The notes beneath the pieces are model-generated. The model was not told the origin of the DNA and made no database searches. It saw only the letters and a list, made by a program, of their open reading frames with translations. This document shows positions 11,701-22,474 of a stretch of DNA of 64,000 nt, in pieces. The DNA is from Morella rubra. Lineage: Eukaryota > Streptophyta > Magnoliopsida > Fagales > Myricaceae. Each line of letters begins with the position of its first letter. Position 1 is the first letter of the stretch. Where the stretch lies: positions 19,622,053 through 19,686,052 of the forward strand of contig CM025856.1 in NCBI GenBank assembly GCA_003952965.2. Direction: 5' to 3'. Position numbers and translations under genes: made by a program.

Positions 11701-11925
11701 TTATTTTGTTGCTTCAGTTTGGATTTGTTAGAATTTTGCTTAAGCTGTGGAAATAAATTGTTGTTTGTAGGCGTTGTAATTGGGTGTAGTAGTACTACAC
11801 TTGTGCGTATACGGGCTAGACTTGGACAGGGCCAAGAGTGGCCCAGACTAAGCATAAGTTCTAGCCCGCCCACGACAAACCTTTCACATCATATCCTATC
11901 CTCACCCAATTGGGTGTAAGTTTTG
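8733..11925. other. Intergenic, decayed repeats
   Basis: AT-rich sequence without a supported gene. The part at about 9300-9480 has wording similar to the MITE at 6545-6892. A tRNA-like phrase (AAATGGTAGA, then GTTTAAATTC) at about 10765-10800 could be the A and B boxes of an old SINE, but no ends or target duplication support that. Confidence 0.35.
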
Positions 11926-14000
11926 GATATCAGGATAATAGAATGGCCGTTAAGAAAGAAAGAAAAACAAAAACAAAAAACAAGAGGCCTACAATTGGGT
12001 AGGGGCGGGGCTTGGAAAATTAGGGCCTTTAGCTGGGAGCTTAAAGCGAGGCCTTTTGTAATATAGTATAAAATTAAGAAACTAGCTTATGACGGAAGCG
12101 GTTTTTAAATAAGAAATTAGTTTATCCCGTTAAACACTTTTAAATATGATTCTTTAAATTGTTAGATGCATTTATGCTAAAAAGGTTAGAAAATTGACAA
12201 GAGTAAGGTAGTAATTCCCGTACAAAAGGTTATTAATTAAGCTTAGATGATGGTTGGCAAATCTACCCAATGAAAGAGATTTTATAGACCATATCACCTG
12301 GATCAAATGGTATAAAATGGCTACCAAGAAAGTGGGGTGCTTAACAGTAGAAAGGGTTCCGGTTTGGCCAAAACCGGCACCACAATTGTTAAGGGCGGTG
12401 TCTCATTTTTTACACCTACACTGACAAGGAACAGTAACAGACGATTTTGATGAGTTTTCTAGAGTAATCGAAATTCGAGTTCAGGGAATGTTTAGGAAAA
12501 TTTAGGTCTCTCATCTGAGTAGTAGACCTATCGATATTTTTAAAGCTGATCATAGAATTCAAAAAATTATGAATTTTAGGTAGGTCGTACTAGACATATG
12601 TAAGATGATTGAGTTAAAATTTCATGATATTTGGAGATGTTTTTGTATGGTTTCAAAATTTGAAAGTTAAGCCTAGAAAAATCAGAAATGCCGAGATAGT
12701 CCCTAAGATATTGATTAGAGTTTTGAACCGAATAACATAGTTAGGCTTCAAATTTCGGTATGAAATTTATGGATGTCTGTATAACATAATTATACAGCTT
12801 ATTTTTATTTATAAATATCAGGATTTAATGATATTGGTAGATATAGTTATTAATTTTAGAAGTCATGAGTACTGATTTATTCAGGACATAGCTTGACTCT
12901 ATGAACAGAGGTGAATGTCAATTTTACTCACTTAGTTTTAGGTGGACTTTGGTTATGAAATTTCGTAGGTGTATAGTTAACATCTGTAGGAAGAACATAA
13001 GTTAATCAATGGTGATTTTAGGAAAGCCCGAGATAGGTAAATTATATTTTATAATCTAATCAGTGAATTTCGTGTTTAATTATGTCAGTCAAATTTAGAA
13101 TTTTAGTTATGGTTTCATTTGATCGTATTGTCATAAGATAAATTTTGTGTTGATAGGTGCTAAGTGAGAGATATTTTGCTTGAATATTCAGGTAAATGAG
13201 ATTATTATGCTAGAATTTTCAAATGATACCGAGGTGATATTTTTTTTTTTTTTTTTTTTTCTGAAAATGCATGTTTTGCTAAAAGCTCTCAGAGTTTTAT
13301 GTGCATTACATTATGATAAACTTGTTAGAGATTATAGTATGAAATGTGTAAACATGAGCATGTTTTTATGTTCAATGATATTACATGTTGTTTTAAATGT
13401 TTAAATCAAAGCTTTTTATGTTTATTGTTATTTATGTTATGTGCATTGTGTTACATGCAAAGAATAGAAAGATGGAATGTTCAAAGTGATTTTATAATAA
13501 GATATGTAATATATTTTCCAACCTTGAGGCCCAAAGTTTACAGAGATAACGTATTAGTATCAACTGCAACTCATTGAGTGCACTCATTCCAGAAACAAAA
13601 CGATTTATTTTGTAGGTTTTTCCCAAGTGCACACTTGGACACATGCGAAGCTTTAGTAAGGGAGAATTCTATCCAGAGTATAGGCTTAGTTTTGTTGGCC
13701 CTACCTAAGTAAAAATTGCACAACCTTATCACAGGGATAAACGTGACTCACAATTATTGCCAAAGAGATTTTTTATAGTATTATGTTATATTGATAAACA
13801 GTCTAAAAGTCAAAGATATTTTATTGAAATTGACAAACACAGTTTTCAATTGCTTAAAAAGATTTTTAATACTCTTATCTCTTATAGTTATAGTGTGGCT
13901 CACGGAATATACATTAGTATAAATGATTTTACTTACTGAGTTGTTGAACTTACCTGTTATTTGTTTTCCTATTTTTCAGATGTTGATCAAGAGTGATTCA
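11926..14000. other. Probable LTR-retrotransposon remnant, unclassified
   Basis: About 2 kb of non-coding sequence with the style of a plant long terminal repeat, including a long T-run at 13240-13260. I found no LTR pair, primer site, target duplication or coding domain, so the class is uncertain. Confidence 0.3.
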
Positions 14001-15600
14001 CTCTAAAATGAGCAAGGCTATCCCAAATATAGAAGTTATGTCGTATAGTAATTAGCCAAAACTTATGAATAAACAAGGATAAATAGTATTCACAAAGAGA
14101 AAATAAAATCGTGATATGTGCAATGAGTGTAAAAATAAAAAATAAAAGTTACTGAATACAGTTCATATTTGTATTTTTGGATTTGAGAGTTCGAAACAAA
14201 ATTAAATCATCACGAATGAACAAACATTTAAAGTAAATGACAGCAAGTGAATTGTGAAATGTAAAAGACGGAAAGTAAAGAAAGCAAATTAAAGAACATA
14301 AAGTAAAAGAAAAACTGAATATGTAAATTGACTAGAAATAAATAAAACTTCGCAAGATTCTTGGATTAAATAATATATTGTCATTACAACCCAAAACAAA
14401 GCAAGAACAACAAAGACACAACTGAAAACAAATAGAACCAAAGAAAATTGAAGAGCAAGAAACTCAATTCTAGTTCTTAGGAATTGAAATCCAAGACACT
14501 AGTTTCGTAAAGCATAAAGAAAACTACTCTAAATACAGAAATTTTTGTTACATATATATCTGAGGATTACACCCACATTTATTTTATTTTATTAAATGTA
14601 TAAAAAATAATAATATTACATATATACCTGACGATTAGTTTTAGGTAACGAGAGAATCTCCACGTTCAATTACTCATGTGCTGTTGTTACAAGGGGCAAA
14701 AAGAAATTGTTGGCCAGGTTGAGGGCGTGGCATGTGGAAGAAAAACTACAAGCATTAAAAAAAAAAAAAAATTCAACCCATTATCTTCTTTAATTTATGA
14801 CCAATAATACAAATTGAAGAGAGAGACACAGCCTGTGAGCTTACAACATTAAATACTTGTTGTGTTTATCTAAATCCAATTCAGACAGTAATTTAAAAAG
14901 CATCTCAATCGGATAATCTTGCAGACAGATTATAATTGTATTGTATTGTATAGTTCTGTTCGCAAACTATTTGAAACTATTGAGACCCCAAAACACAAGG
15001 CGACAACAAGATGAGAGTGGATATAGGATATCCTTTTTTTGTGTTGAAACTATTCGAAATCCTAATGTGAGGAGTACTCTTCCTCCCATTTATGTGGACG
15101 ATGAAAGTCCGACCCCGGAAAAATCAACTTCTAAAAGACCCGCGTGGCCTAACTACTCTCAACGTCGGCCAACAAAAAACAATGTGAAAGTTAGTATCTA
15201 CCGTAATCAAGAGGATAATTTCGTCTTTTTATTTCACATTTTCCTGTGAAACATTCCGCATGTGGATTGTGACCAGAATAACCCCGGATTTGGATGACAC
15301 TAAAAGTTTTGTTATAATAAAATGTCATTTATAACTGGACCTTAGCAGGTATTATTAAATTTTGAGTTCAGGACTCCAAATATTGCTTGTTAATTTAAAA
15401 GAAAGGAAGTAGCCCAAATAGCTCAAAATGAAAAACGAAAGAGGGAAAAAAAAGGTGAATTTCAAGAAGCTATACAAAAAATAAAAAGAATAAGCAATAA
15501 GCTTAGGCCACAAAAGACTGAAAAAACTTTTTCTCAACTTTAAAAAAATAAAAATTAACGTTTCAGTGTTTCTTCCTTTTCATTTTCCAAATCCCACAAA
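14001..15600. other. Intergenic upstream of thioredoxin f
   Basis: No supported gene. The open frame at 14941-15249 has no recognised domain and no upstream signal, so it is not called. Confidence 0.35.
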
Positions 15601-15839
15601 AAAAAAACTTAAGGACAGTTTCGTCTTATCCCATGCAGTCTTTCCTTTTCGATGTTACAAACACTTCGAGTGGACCAAAGGACCCCCGCTTCTTTTGTAA
15701 CCCACCAGAACTAAAAGGTCCATCACGTCTTTTCACCCATCTCCTCCCTCCCCTCTCGTTTTCTTATGCAGAGGAACAGTCACTAGGGACCTCTTTATCT
15801 ATACCATACCTCTCTCTCTCTCTCTCTCCGTCCGTGGCA
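15600..15839 (+). promoter_or_regulatory. Probable 5' leader of thioredoxin f
   Basis: The 30 bases before the start codon are a CT-repeat leader (15809-15829), common in plant 5' untranslated regions. The reading frame is open upstream as far as 15633, but the residues encoded there do not look like a transit peptide, so this stretch is taken as untranslated. No clear TATA box was seen. Confidence 0.4.
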
Positions 15840-18800
15840 ATGGCTCTCAACCTCACTGTCTCGTCTCCGCCCATTCGCTATCCCCAACCTCTGCCAAGCT
15901 CCGTTAGGCAGCCGATCGCTCTCCTCTCCACCTTCGTCTCTTCGGACTCCTCCATAACCACTGCTCCAAGGGTATCTTATTCCTACCCAAAGGCCAGCGC
16001 GAGGAGTAGTAGTGGTTTTGGTAAGGAGAAGAGCAGAAGGGCTTACCGTAGTACGGTGGTAAGATCCAGCCTGGACACCGTCGGCCCGACAGTTCAAGTG
16101 GGCCAGGTGACTGAGGTCGACAAGGACAACTTCTGGCCCCTCGTCAAGGCCGCTGGTGACAAGACCGTCGTCCTCGACATGTACACTCAATGGTATATAT
16201 TATGATTTTCATTGCTTAGTTTGTTTATTCTTCTGGTTTGGATACTGAGAATGTTCAGGACGGTGAAAAAAGAAGAACTGTAGTATTTGCAATTTTTAGT
16301 TGGTCTTATACCCGCATGATATATGTTCTATGGGAGTTTCTGTTTTGTTTGCTGAAAATACCGAAGAAAATGGGAAGGACAAGTAGAAGAGGAGTTCTCC
16401 GTGCATCCAAGTAAAGATGACTTGTTTATTTTTCTTCCCACAAAAACAACAACCCCCCCCCCCCCCCCCCCCCCCCCCCTCTCTCCCTTTTTGGTAGTTT
16501 TGAATTCCCTATGTTCAATGCTGACAATTCAGGGAAGGGAGGGGAAGGTGTCAAGAAAATTACAGAGATAATCTTGGTGTCTCTTGCTATTAGAATGCAG
16601 TTTCCTGCTAAGATTTTGGACAAGCAGTTGGGAGAAAGCGGTGAAATTTTGATATCTTCTTTACGTGGGTTTGAGCTTAATTCGTTGCTTATGGATACTT
16701 GGCTGAACTTAGTCTTGGGTTTCAATTGTCTTGAGATTCAGTGGCCGTTCAGATTTAGGAGGTTGACTCTAGATATACTGTCTAGTTGGAACCAATTATA
16801 TGTGGGTGCGAAGTAGGTTCGTTTATTGGAGAACCAAAATTATTTGTCTTGAAAGAATAAGTTACGATTCTATCATCACAATTCCCGGCTTTTCTCTTTT
16901 TCCTTTTCCTAGCTTTCCTCTTAGTAATGAAGAAAAGATTGAACTGCATAAGTTTCAGAACTTGTACTTTAAAGGCATCATCTGCTTAAAGTATGATAGT
17001 TTCCAATCTCTTCTTGTACCTGATCGGAAACAGAGAACTCTGTCCTGGTTTCATGTTGGTCCATGGACTGACGTTCATTTCTTGGAGTGTTAGTCCTTCT
17101 CTTAAAGACAGATGTGAAAATTAGCAAGATTCCAAAAATTGTGCTCATCTCTCTATTTAAACTGAGTTGTTAGGCTGTCATAACCTCTCTGCCCTCTATC
17201 CCCTCTCATTCTTTTCAGTCTGTTTTGCATGACTGAATTGTTTGTCAGTTTTCAGATTGATGAAAGCTCCTGGTAGATTCGACCAGCACTAACAAAAACT
17301 GTTACAAAAATGGTTTTTCCAACTTGAAGATGGAAACTACTCATTCTTGTCCTGTTATAGAACTTGTCCTAATATATTAAGTTACCACTTGATCTTCACA
17401 TTGACATCCATTCTTTGTGGTGATCGCCTTGCTCTTTAGAACCCTGGAATTTAAATCACTCATCCCTTTCCTGGTGCAATCATTACAATCTTCATATGCT
17501 TGAACATGCTTTTGTATTCATATTTCCCTAAAGTTAATCAGACTCAGCATTGGTGTCAGAGGGAAATGAACCCGCAACTGGGAGGCCAAGCAAATGCATC
17601 CAATCTAGTGTACAAACTAGGGACTAGAATGATTAAAGATGGAAGGGATAAGGTCCGTACACTGTTCAGATATTGTACTTGATTGTGGATTGATCTAGAT
17701 TTGAGCCTTATTTATAGAGGTGTTACTTATTATATTATTAATAGATGCAAGATCGACTGGTTTCATTGGCTTGAACTATATGTGGATTAGTAGACTATGT
17801 AAGCTGACAATTTATCCAAAGTAGTTGTTACATATTTAGGGCATGTTCGTTTTGGTAAAATTTTAAGAATTCTAAGTATCGTCTGAATATTTAGGTGATT
17901 TGTAGTTTTATTGGTATGCGTGTAAAAGTTGTTGAGTTGTATTGATGTTTGTAAAAAAGTAATGTTAAGTTGTATTGGTATGCGTATAGGAGTAATGTTG
18001 AAATTGTAAGTTTAGAAAGTTGGATTCAAATTCTAAAATTTTCATCCAAACGAACATGCCCTAGTTAGCTAATAATCTTTTTCAGTTGTTAGATTGATAT
18101 TATTATTTACTTTCTTTAAGGCTTGAGACACTTTTAAATGTAATTTAGTTTATCTTGATCTCTTTCATAAGCTTATAAGGCACCAAGCATGAATAATGAA
18201 GGTAGCAAAGAAAATTTATTTTCAAACAATTTCTTGTTTGTATAAGAGTTTGGTTTTCCTTGAATTTAACCAAATTAGGACTTTTGTTGGTTTTTCAAAA
18301 AAAATAAACATTGTTACGTGAACGATCTCGTTCTTCAATATCGGAAATCTGACAGCCAAACTCTTTCAGCACTTGGAAGCCTCATAATAGAAGGTTGTAT
18401 TCAAGGTAATTGGATGAGAGAAAAAGTTAGCAATTTAGGTTTGGAATCTTTGAGGTGTTTTTCTCTCTTTAATTGGGGCTCAAATAAACAATGGATGACC
18501 TCCTTACATAGAGGGTATTTTTCTCTCTCTAGCAACAGCCATATAGAAAATATTATAATGCCGCTACATTCTAGATCTCGAGTATCACAAGTATTTAGAG
18601 ATTTTCAAGTGATATAGTCTCATCAGGACTCGAGAAGATCATGTTTATCTAGTTTAATTATCCAATGATACAATATCATTAGAACTCGAGAAGGTTATGT
18701 TTATCCTCTTGGATACTTAAGAGTCAAACTTATTTGATAAGGAATTACAACTCAATTTAGACTTAGTTTGACACGGAATTACGCCAATATTCAAATTCAC

Positions 18801-20806
18801 TAACAATTGTAATGCTGAAAATAGAAAGAATGAGTCTCAATATTGGAGAGAGAGAGAGAGAGGTCATGTACAAAAGATCTACAAGAACAAAACTCCGAAC
18901 ATTAGAAGAAAAAGAAGAAGACGAAGAGGATGATGAAGAAGAAGAAGAAGGGATGCGAACAGTGTATGCCCTACAAGCTGCAAGTTTTCAATTGAAATAT
19001 ATAAGGAAGCACCACAAATTCTATAGATTGATGTGATTCTCTAGTGTTGCCCTTGACGACAAGGGCAATTTTAAAGGAAGTGAGAATGCTACGTACTTGG
19101 CTATTGAGGAATTTTTTAAATTGTGAGTTCTTGCTTGTATAAGAGGTTGGTTTTCCACGAATTAAACCAAATTAGGAGTTTTATTGGTTTTCTCGAAAGA
19201 ATCAACACTGTTATGTGCCTACACGTAACAGTAGTCTAGCTTTGGCTTCCCAAAAAGGGAACAGAAGAGGCTTCCTAATGCAAGGGCCAAGATGGTGGGT
19301 TTTTTTTTTTTGGTTCTAGTTAAATTCAACTTTAGGAGTTTTGGGTAGTCTCATATTTTGAAAATCTCTAGCTATGGGCTGAAACTTCAGTGCATGGGGT
19401 CTTATTTTGGTCTTAGGTCTACTTGTTTTTCATTTTTCATATTTTATTTGATTGGGTTTCAATTGTGAGTTTCACTAGCTAGTTGATTTGTTTTAGTTGT
19501 TATTGCTCTAAGAGTCCAAGTCCACTAGATTATGATTAAATACCTATAGATTTGGATGTAATACTTCTTTAAGAATACAATTATTTAATTAAGAAGATGG
19601 CTATGAAAACTGTCAGCAACTGTTTCTCTTGAGGATTCAGTGATGCAGTCTTTCTCCAAGGTGTGATGCAAAGAAAATCCCAAGTCAGATACTTGGCTGT
19701 AATTGGTGTCTTGTTTAGGTTTGTCTATGCTTTCTTCTCTTATTTTCTGTTTAATTTACTAGAATTCCACCATTTACAGCCAATATTTGATCTTGTTTTG
19801 CAGAGTACATCCCTAAATCCAATGCTAAAGAACTCTTGAACCATCCATCCTTCAAATAGCTTCCCAACAACGTAAAATACCAAATTATTGTGTTGGTGTT
19901 TACAGCCCATGGACAGCGACTAAACTCTTAAGTTTTCTCTCTATTTCATCTCTAAATGTACATTTGCCTAATGCCATTACAAACCTACTTTCCCTTAATA
20001 TTTTCCAGCCCTTTTGCTGTCAAAATCCTAGCCCTTGCTTGATAAACCTGACACCTACAAGTTGCTGTACAGAAAATTCTGCCTCAGACTTGGTATTTAT
20101 AATTGTCTGAAAATAATGAGTTAGTCCATTTACAGTATATACCCATATACTTTAGGCATCTCTTCGATTGCAGAATTGTCTATTTACTTTTTCAATGGGT
20201 GTGATCTGCATAAATTAAAAAGAATATGTATCTGTCAAGATCATCATATTCTGAGATTATTCCTAAATTTTAGGGGCTTTAGATTTTGGATCATTCTGGG
20301 GTTGGTAATACTTATGTTGTTGGTGTTGTACATTGCGATTATTTGGTGATCCTCATGTGATCCCTTGTTGTCTTGCTTCACAACCTTCAATAATTTTTTT
20401 GTTGTCATAAAGAATTCTTTCATGACTTGTGCAGGTGTGGTCCATGCAAGGTGATGGCTCCCAAGTTTCAAGAACTGTCTAAGAAGTATCTTGATGTTGT
20501 ATTTCTAAAGCTTGATTGCAACCAAGAAAATAAGGTCTGTAGCTGTGTTTTGTCTGTTTACAAATTCCTGGGCTTAAGCTTTCGAGTAAACAGACATATT
20601 CTCTTAAATTCAATGGACTTCCCCCCATTATTTTTCTCTAATATTGTGGTGTTACTTTAAATTGTTGGCAGCCGTTGGCAAAGGAGCTTGGCATAAGAGT
20701 CGTTCCTACTTTCAAGATTCTGAAGGAGAACAAGGTTGTAAAAGAAGTCACGGGGGCCAAATTCGATGATTTAGTCCTTGCAATTGATACCGTTAGATCT
20801 GGCTAG
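15840..20806 (+). CDS. TRXF: Thioredoxin f, chloroplast precursor (3 exons)
   Basis: Exons 15840-16192, 20435-20534 and 20672-20806 join to a 195-residue protein. Introns are GT-AG. The first splits the tryptophan codon just before the active site; the second lies between codons. Residues 1 to about 75 are rich in Ser, Pro and Arg and poor in acidic residues, as in a chloroplast transit peptide. The mature part has VLDMYTQW, the CGPC active site (Cys119, Cys122), the f-type extra cysteine in KLDCN (Cys146), cis-proline Pro163 in RVVPTF and a C-terminal VTGAK segment. Family knowledge: thioredoxin f receives electrons from ferredoxin-thioredoxin reductase and reduces Calvin-cycle enzymes such as fructose-1,6-bisphosphatase in the stroma. 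The start at 15840 was chosen because MALNL begins a normal transit peptide. Length fits the family. It looks fully functional. Confidence 0.96.
16453..16479 (+). repeat. 27-base poly-C tract
   Basis: An uninterrupted run of 27 C in the thioredoxin f intron, followed by TCTCTCCC. The length is probably unstable and also error-prone in sequencing. Confidence 0.9.
17839..18061. repeat. MITE (GGGCATGTTCG family) in the thioredoxin f intron
   Basis: A 223-bp element with ends GGGCATGTTCGTTTTGG and, in reverse complement, GGGCATGTTCGTTTGGATG, flanked on both sides by TA. The interior is non-coding, with the phrase GTATTGGTATGCGT present twice in close variants. A TA or TA-containing target duplication suggests a Tc1/mariner- or Harbinger-type MITE; the superfamily is not settled. 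Related copies: 52765-53285 and about 60472-60615. Confidence 0.75.
18227..19220 (+). repeat. Direct repeat pair in the intron
   Basis: About 95 bp at 18227-18320 and 19124-19220 are near copies in the same orientation. Shared phrases are TTGTATAAGAG, TTGGTTTTCC and ACCAAATTAGGA. They could be the ends of a small retroelement, but no primer site or polypurine tract was found. Between them lie a GA repeat and a GAA-rich stretch (18846-18955). Confidence 0.5.
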
Positions 20807-22180
20807 AAACGCTTTTTCTCGTATTTTCCACTTGAATTGTTCATAATATATATTCAACATCTTCCACTTCAAACCACTTATTGGAGTGTTATGAATTTGA
20901 TTATATAATGTTGCTTATAAAATTAATATTGAAAGGAGGAATGCAATCACATTCGGTTTCCATTTTGTTTTTTGTTTTTTAAATTAAAATTGACTAAAAG
21001 TTATATAATTATTTTTTTTCCAATTTGAATAAGCCATTTGCCAAAAAAATAAAGGCGAACAAATAAGTCCGTACCCTCAACTTTTTCTTTTTGGTTAGGA
21101 AATTCAAATGGAGTTACTGGTTACATGTACAAACTAATTGGGGATTTTTCTTTGGGTTATGGGAGGGTGGGGATAATCCATAGATGTTTGTTCTTTTTTT
21201 TTGTTGGACGTGTCATATAAATTAAAATAAACATTCATTCACATTGTGTCACTTGATAATTGAAATGAACAATAAACAAAATTTTGGCCATATTAAATGT
21301 TCTTTTACAACCATATTAAATTATGGCGATAGTGGTTTTTATGGCCATTTTACTTTTTACCCATATGTGTGTGAACAATATACAATATTGGCAAATAATA
21401 CAAACCAAAAATTAGATGAAATTATAGTAATTCATACTAGGTCCAAATAAAAAATATACAAATGTTTAACAAAATATTACTACCACTATGATAGTCTAAA
21501 CTTCTAATACCATGCATTGAGCCCTAATTTTTTAAAAAGGAATAGAATTTTTAGTTCTGATTTCGATTTTGGAAATGGCAAAAATGCATTCCATTTCTTG
21601 TTATGGTATGTGTTTAGTCAGAATTTTGTCCACCCTTATTCCTGGGGTAATCTTTTGCCAATTGCAAATCTACCAGAGGCATAACACAGGGTAAACTGTG
21701 AAGTTAGTCGGAATTTGTGCCTACCCTTATTCCTAGGGTAATTTTCTGCCACTTGCAAGTCTACCAAAGGCAAAACACAAAGTAAACTGGGAAGGTAGAG
21801 AATGTCAAACACGCGCATCTAAACTGAAAATACGATTGCTTAGCTATATAATTTCTTAAATTGCTCGTATTTGTGTAATTTGTAAGTATCCATTTCATGG
21901 CGATTTTGAACATTTTGTGCTTTGCAATTTCATTCATGTCTAACAATTTCTTTGTGGAGTGGAAAGTGCATTTGCCATTTCTGTTTTGTTTTTCAACTAT
22001 ATTCATTTTTTAGTCAACCAAACCATCAATTGGGATAGAAATCCACCACCCTTTTCTTTCTCTTGCAAACTAGTCGTCTTGTCTAAACAAGCTTTAGTTT
22101 CACCTTTTGATTGTCTTCATGTTTTTGCATGGTGAGAACTGAGAGACACAATAAAGGTGAGGGCTTCTCTCTCCCCTCTT
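20807..22180. other. Intergenic between thioredoxin f and KRI1
   Basis: Holds the 3' flank of thioredoxin f and AT-rich DNA. Apart from the 90-bp tandem duplication at 21614 no gene or mobile element is supported. Confidence 0.5.
21614..21796 (+). repeat. Tandem duplication, about 90-bp unit
   Basis: Two imperfect adjacent copies, starting at 21614 and 21704, share CCCTTATTCCT, GGGTAAT, TTGCCA-like and GCAAATCTACCA-like phrases. It has no coding meaning and lies between thioredoxin f and KRI1. Confidence 0.7.
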
Positions 22181-22349
22181 GTTATGGGCCTGGCTCTCTC
22201 TCGTATTACCACCTGAGCCGGACCGCACGGGCCTTAAACGCTAATTGCATCGCACCAACTCAAATAGACGGCCGGACGGTCTCCATTTTATGGGCGCAGC
22301 TTTCTCTCACCTACTGAGCCGGACCGCCCGGTTCTTAAACCCCTAACTT
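22181..22349 (+). promoter_or_regulatory. KRI1 promoter with a duplicated module
   Basis: Two copies of a module of about 62 bp lie at 22181-22246 and 22287-22349. Each has, in order, TTATGGGC (site II-like TGGGCC at 22185-22190; TGGGCG at 22291-22296), a CT-rich stretch, the shared CTGAGCCGGACCGC (22213 and 22314), and CTTAAAC followed by CTAA. The second copy ends in AAACCCCTAA (22337-22346), one C longer than the plant telo-box core. Site II elements with a telo-box are known to coordinate ribosome-related genes in plants, which suits the downstream gene. A TATA-like CATATAAG is at 22381. Confidence 0.6.
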
Positions 22350-22474
22350 CCCACTCGAAACCGCAACTCCTCTCTTCTATCATATAAGAAGATAAACCGC
22401 TGTCTCATCTCTGCCTGTGTCCGGAAAAGCCTAATCGAATCCCCAATCCCAGTAGACATTGCATTCCACTAAAA

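Larger units (their letters stand above)
16193..20434 (+). other. Intron 1 of thioredoxin f (4.2 kb)
   Basis: It starts GTATAT and ends GTGCAG, and is required to join MYTQW to CGPCK in frame. It is unusually long because it has taken in repeats: a 27-base C run (16453-16479), a MITE (17839-18061) and a pair of direct repeats (about 18227-18320 and 19124-19220). No open frame inside it looks like a gene. Confidence 0.9.

Noticed and set aside
15633..15839. In-frame upstream start for thioredoxin f
   Set aside because: The extra 69 residues do not resemble a transit peptide and would push the normal MALNL start inside the protein.
15795..16190. 131-codon minus-strand frame opposite thioredoxin f exon 1
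   Set aside because: Antisense to a clear exon, with no domain and no promoter evidence.
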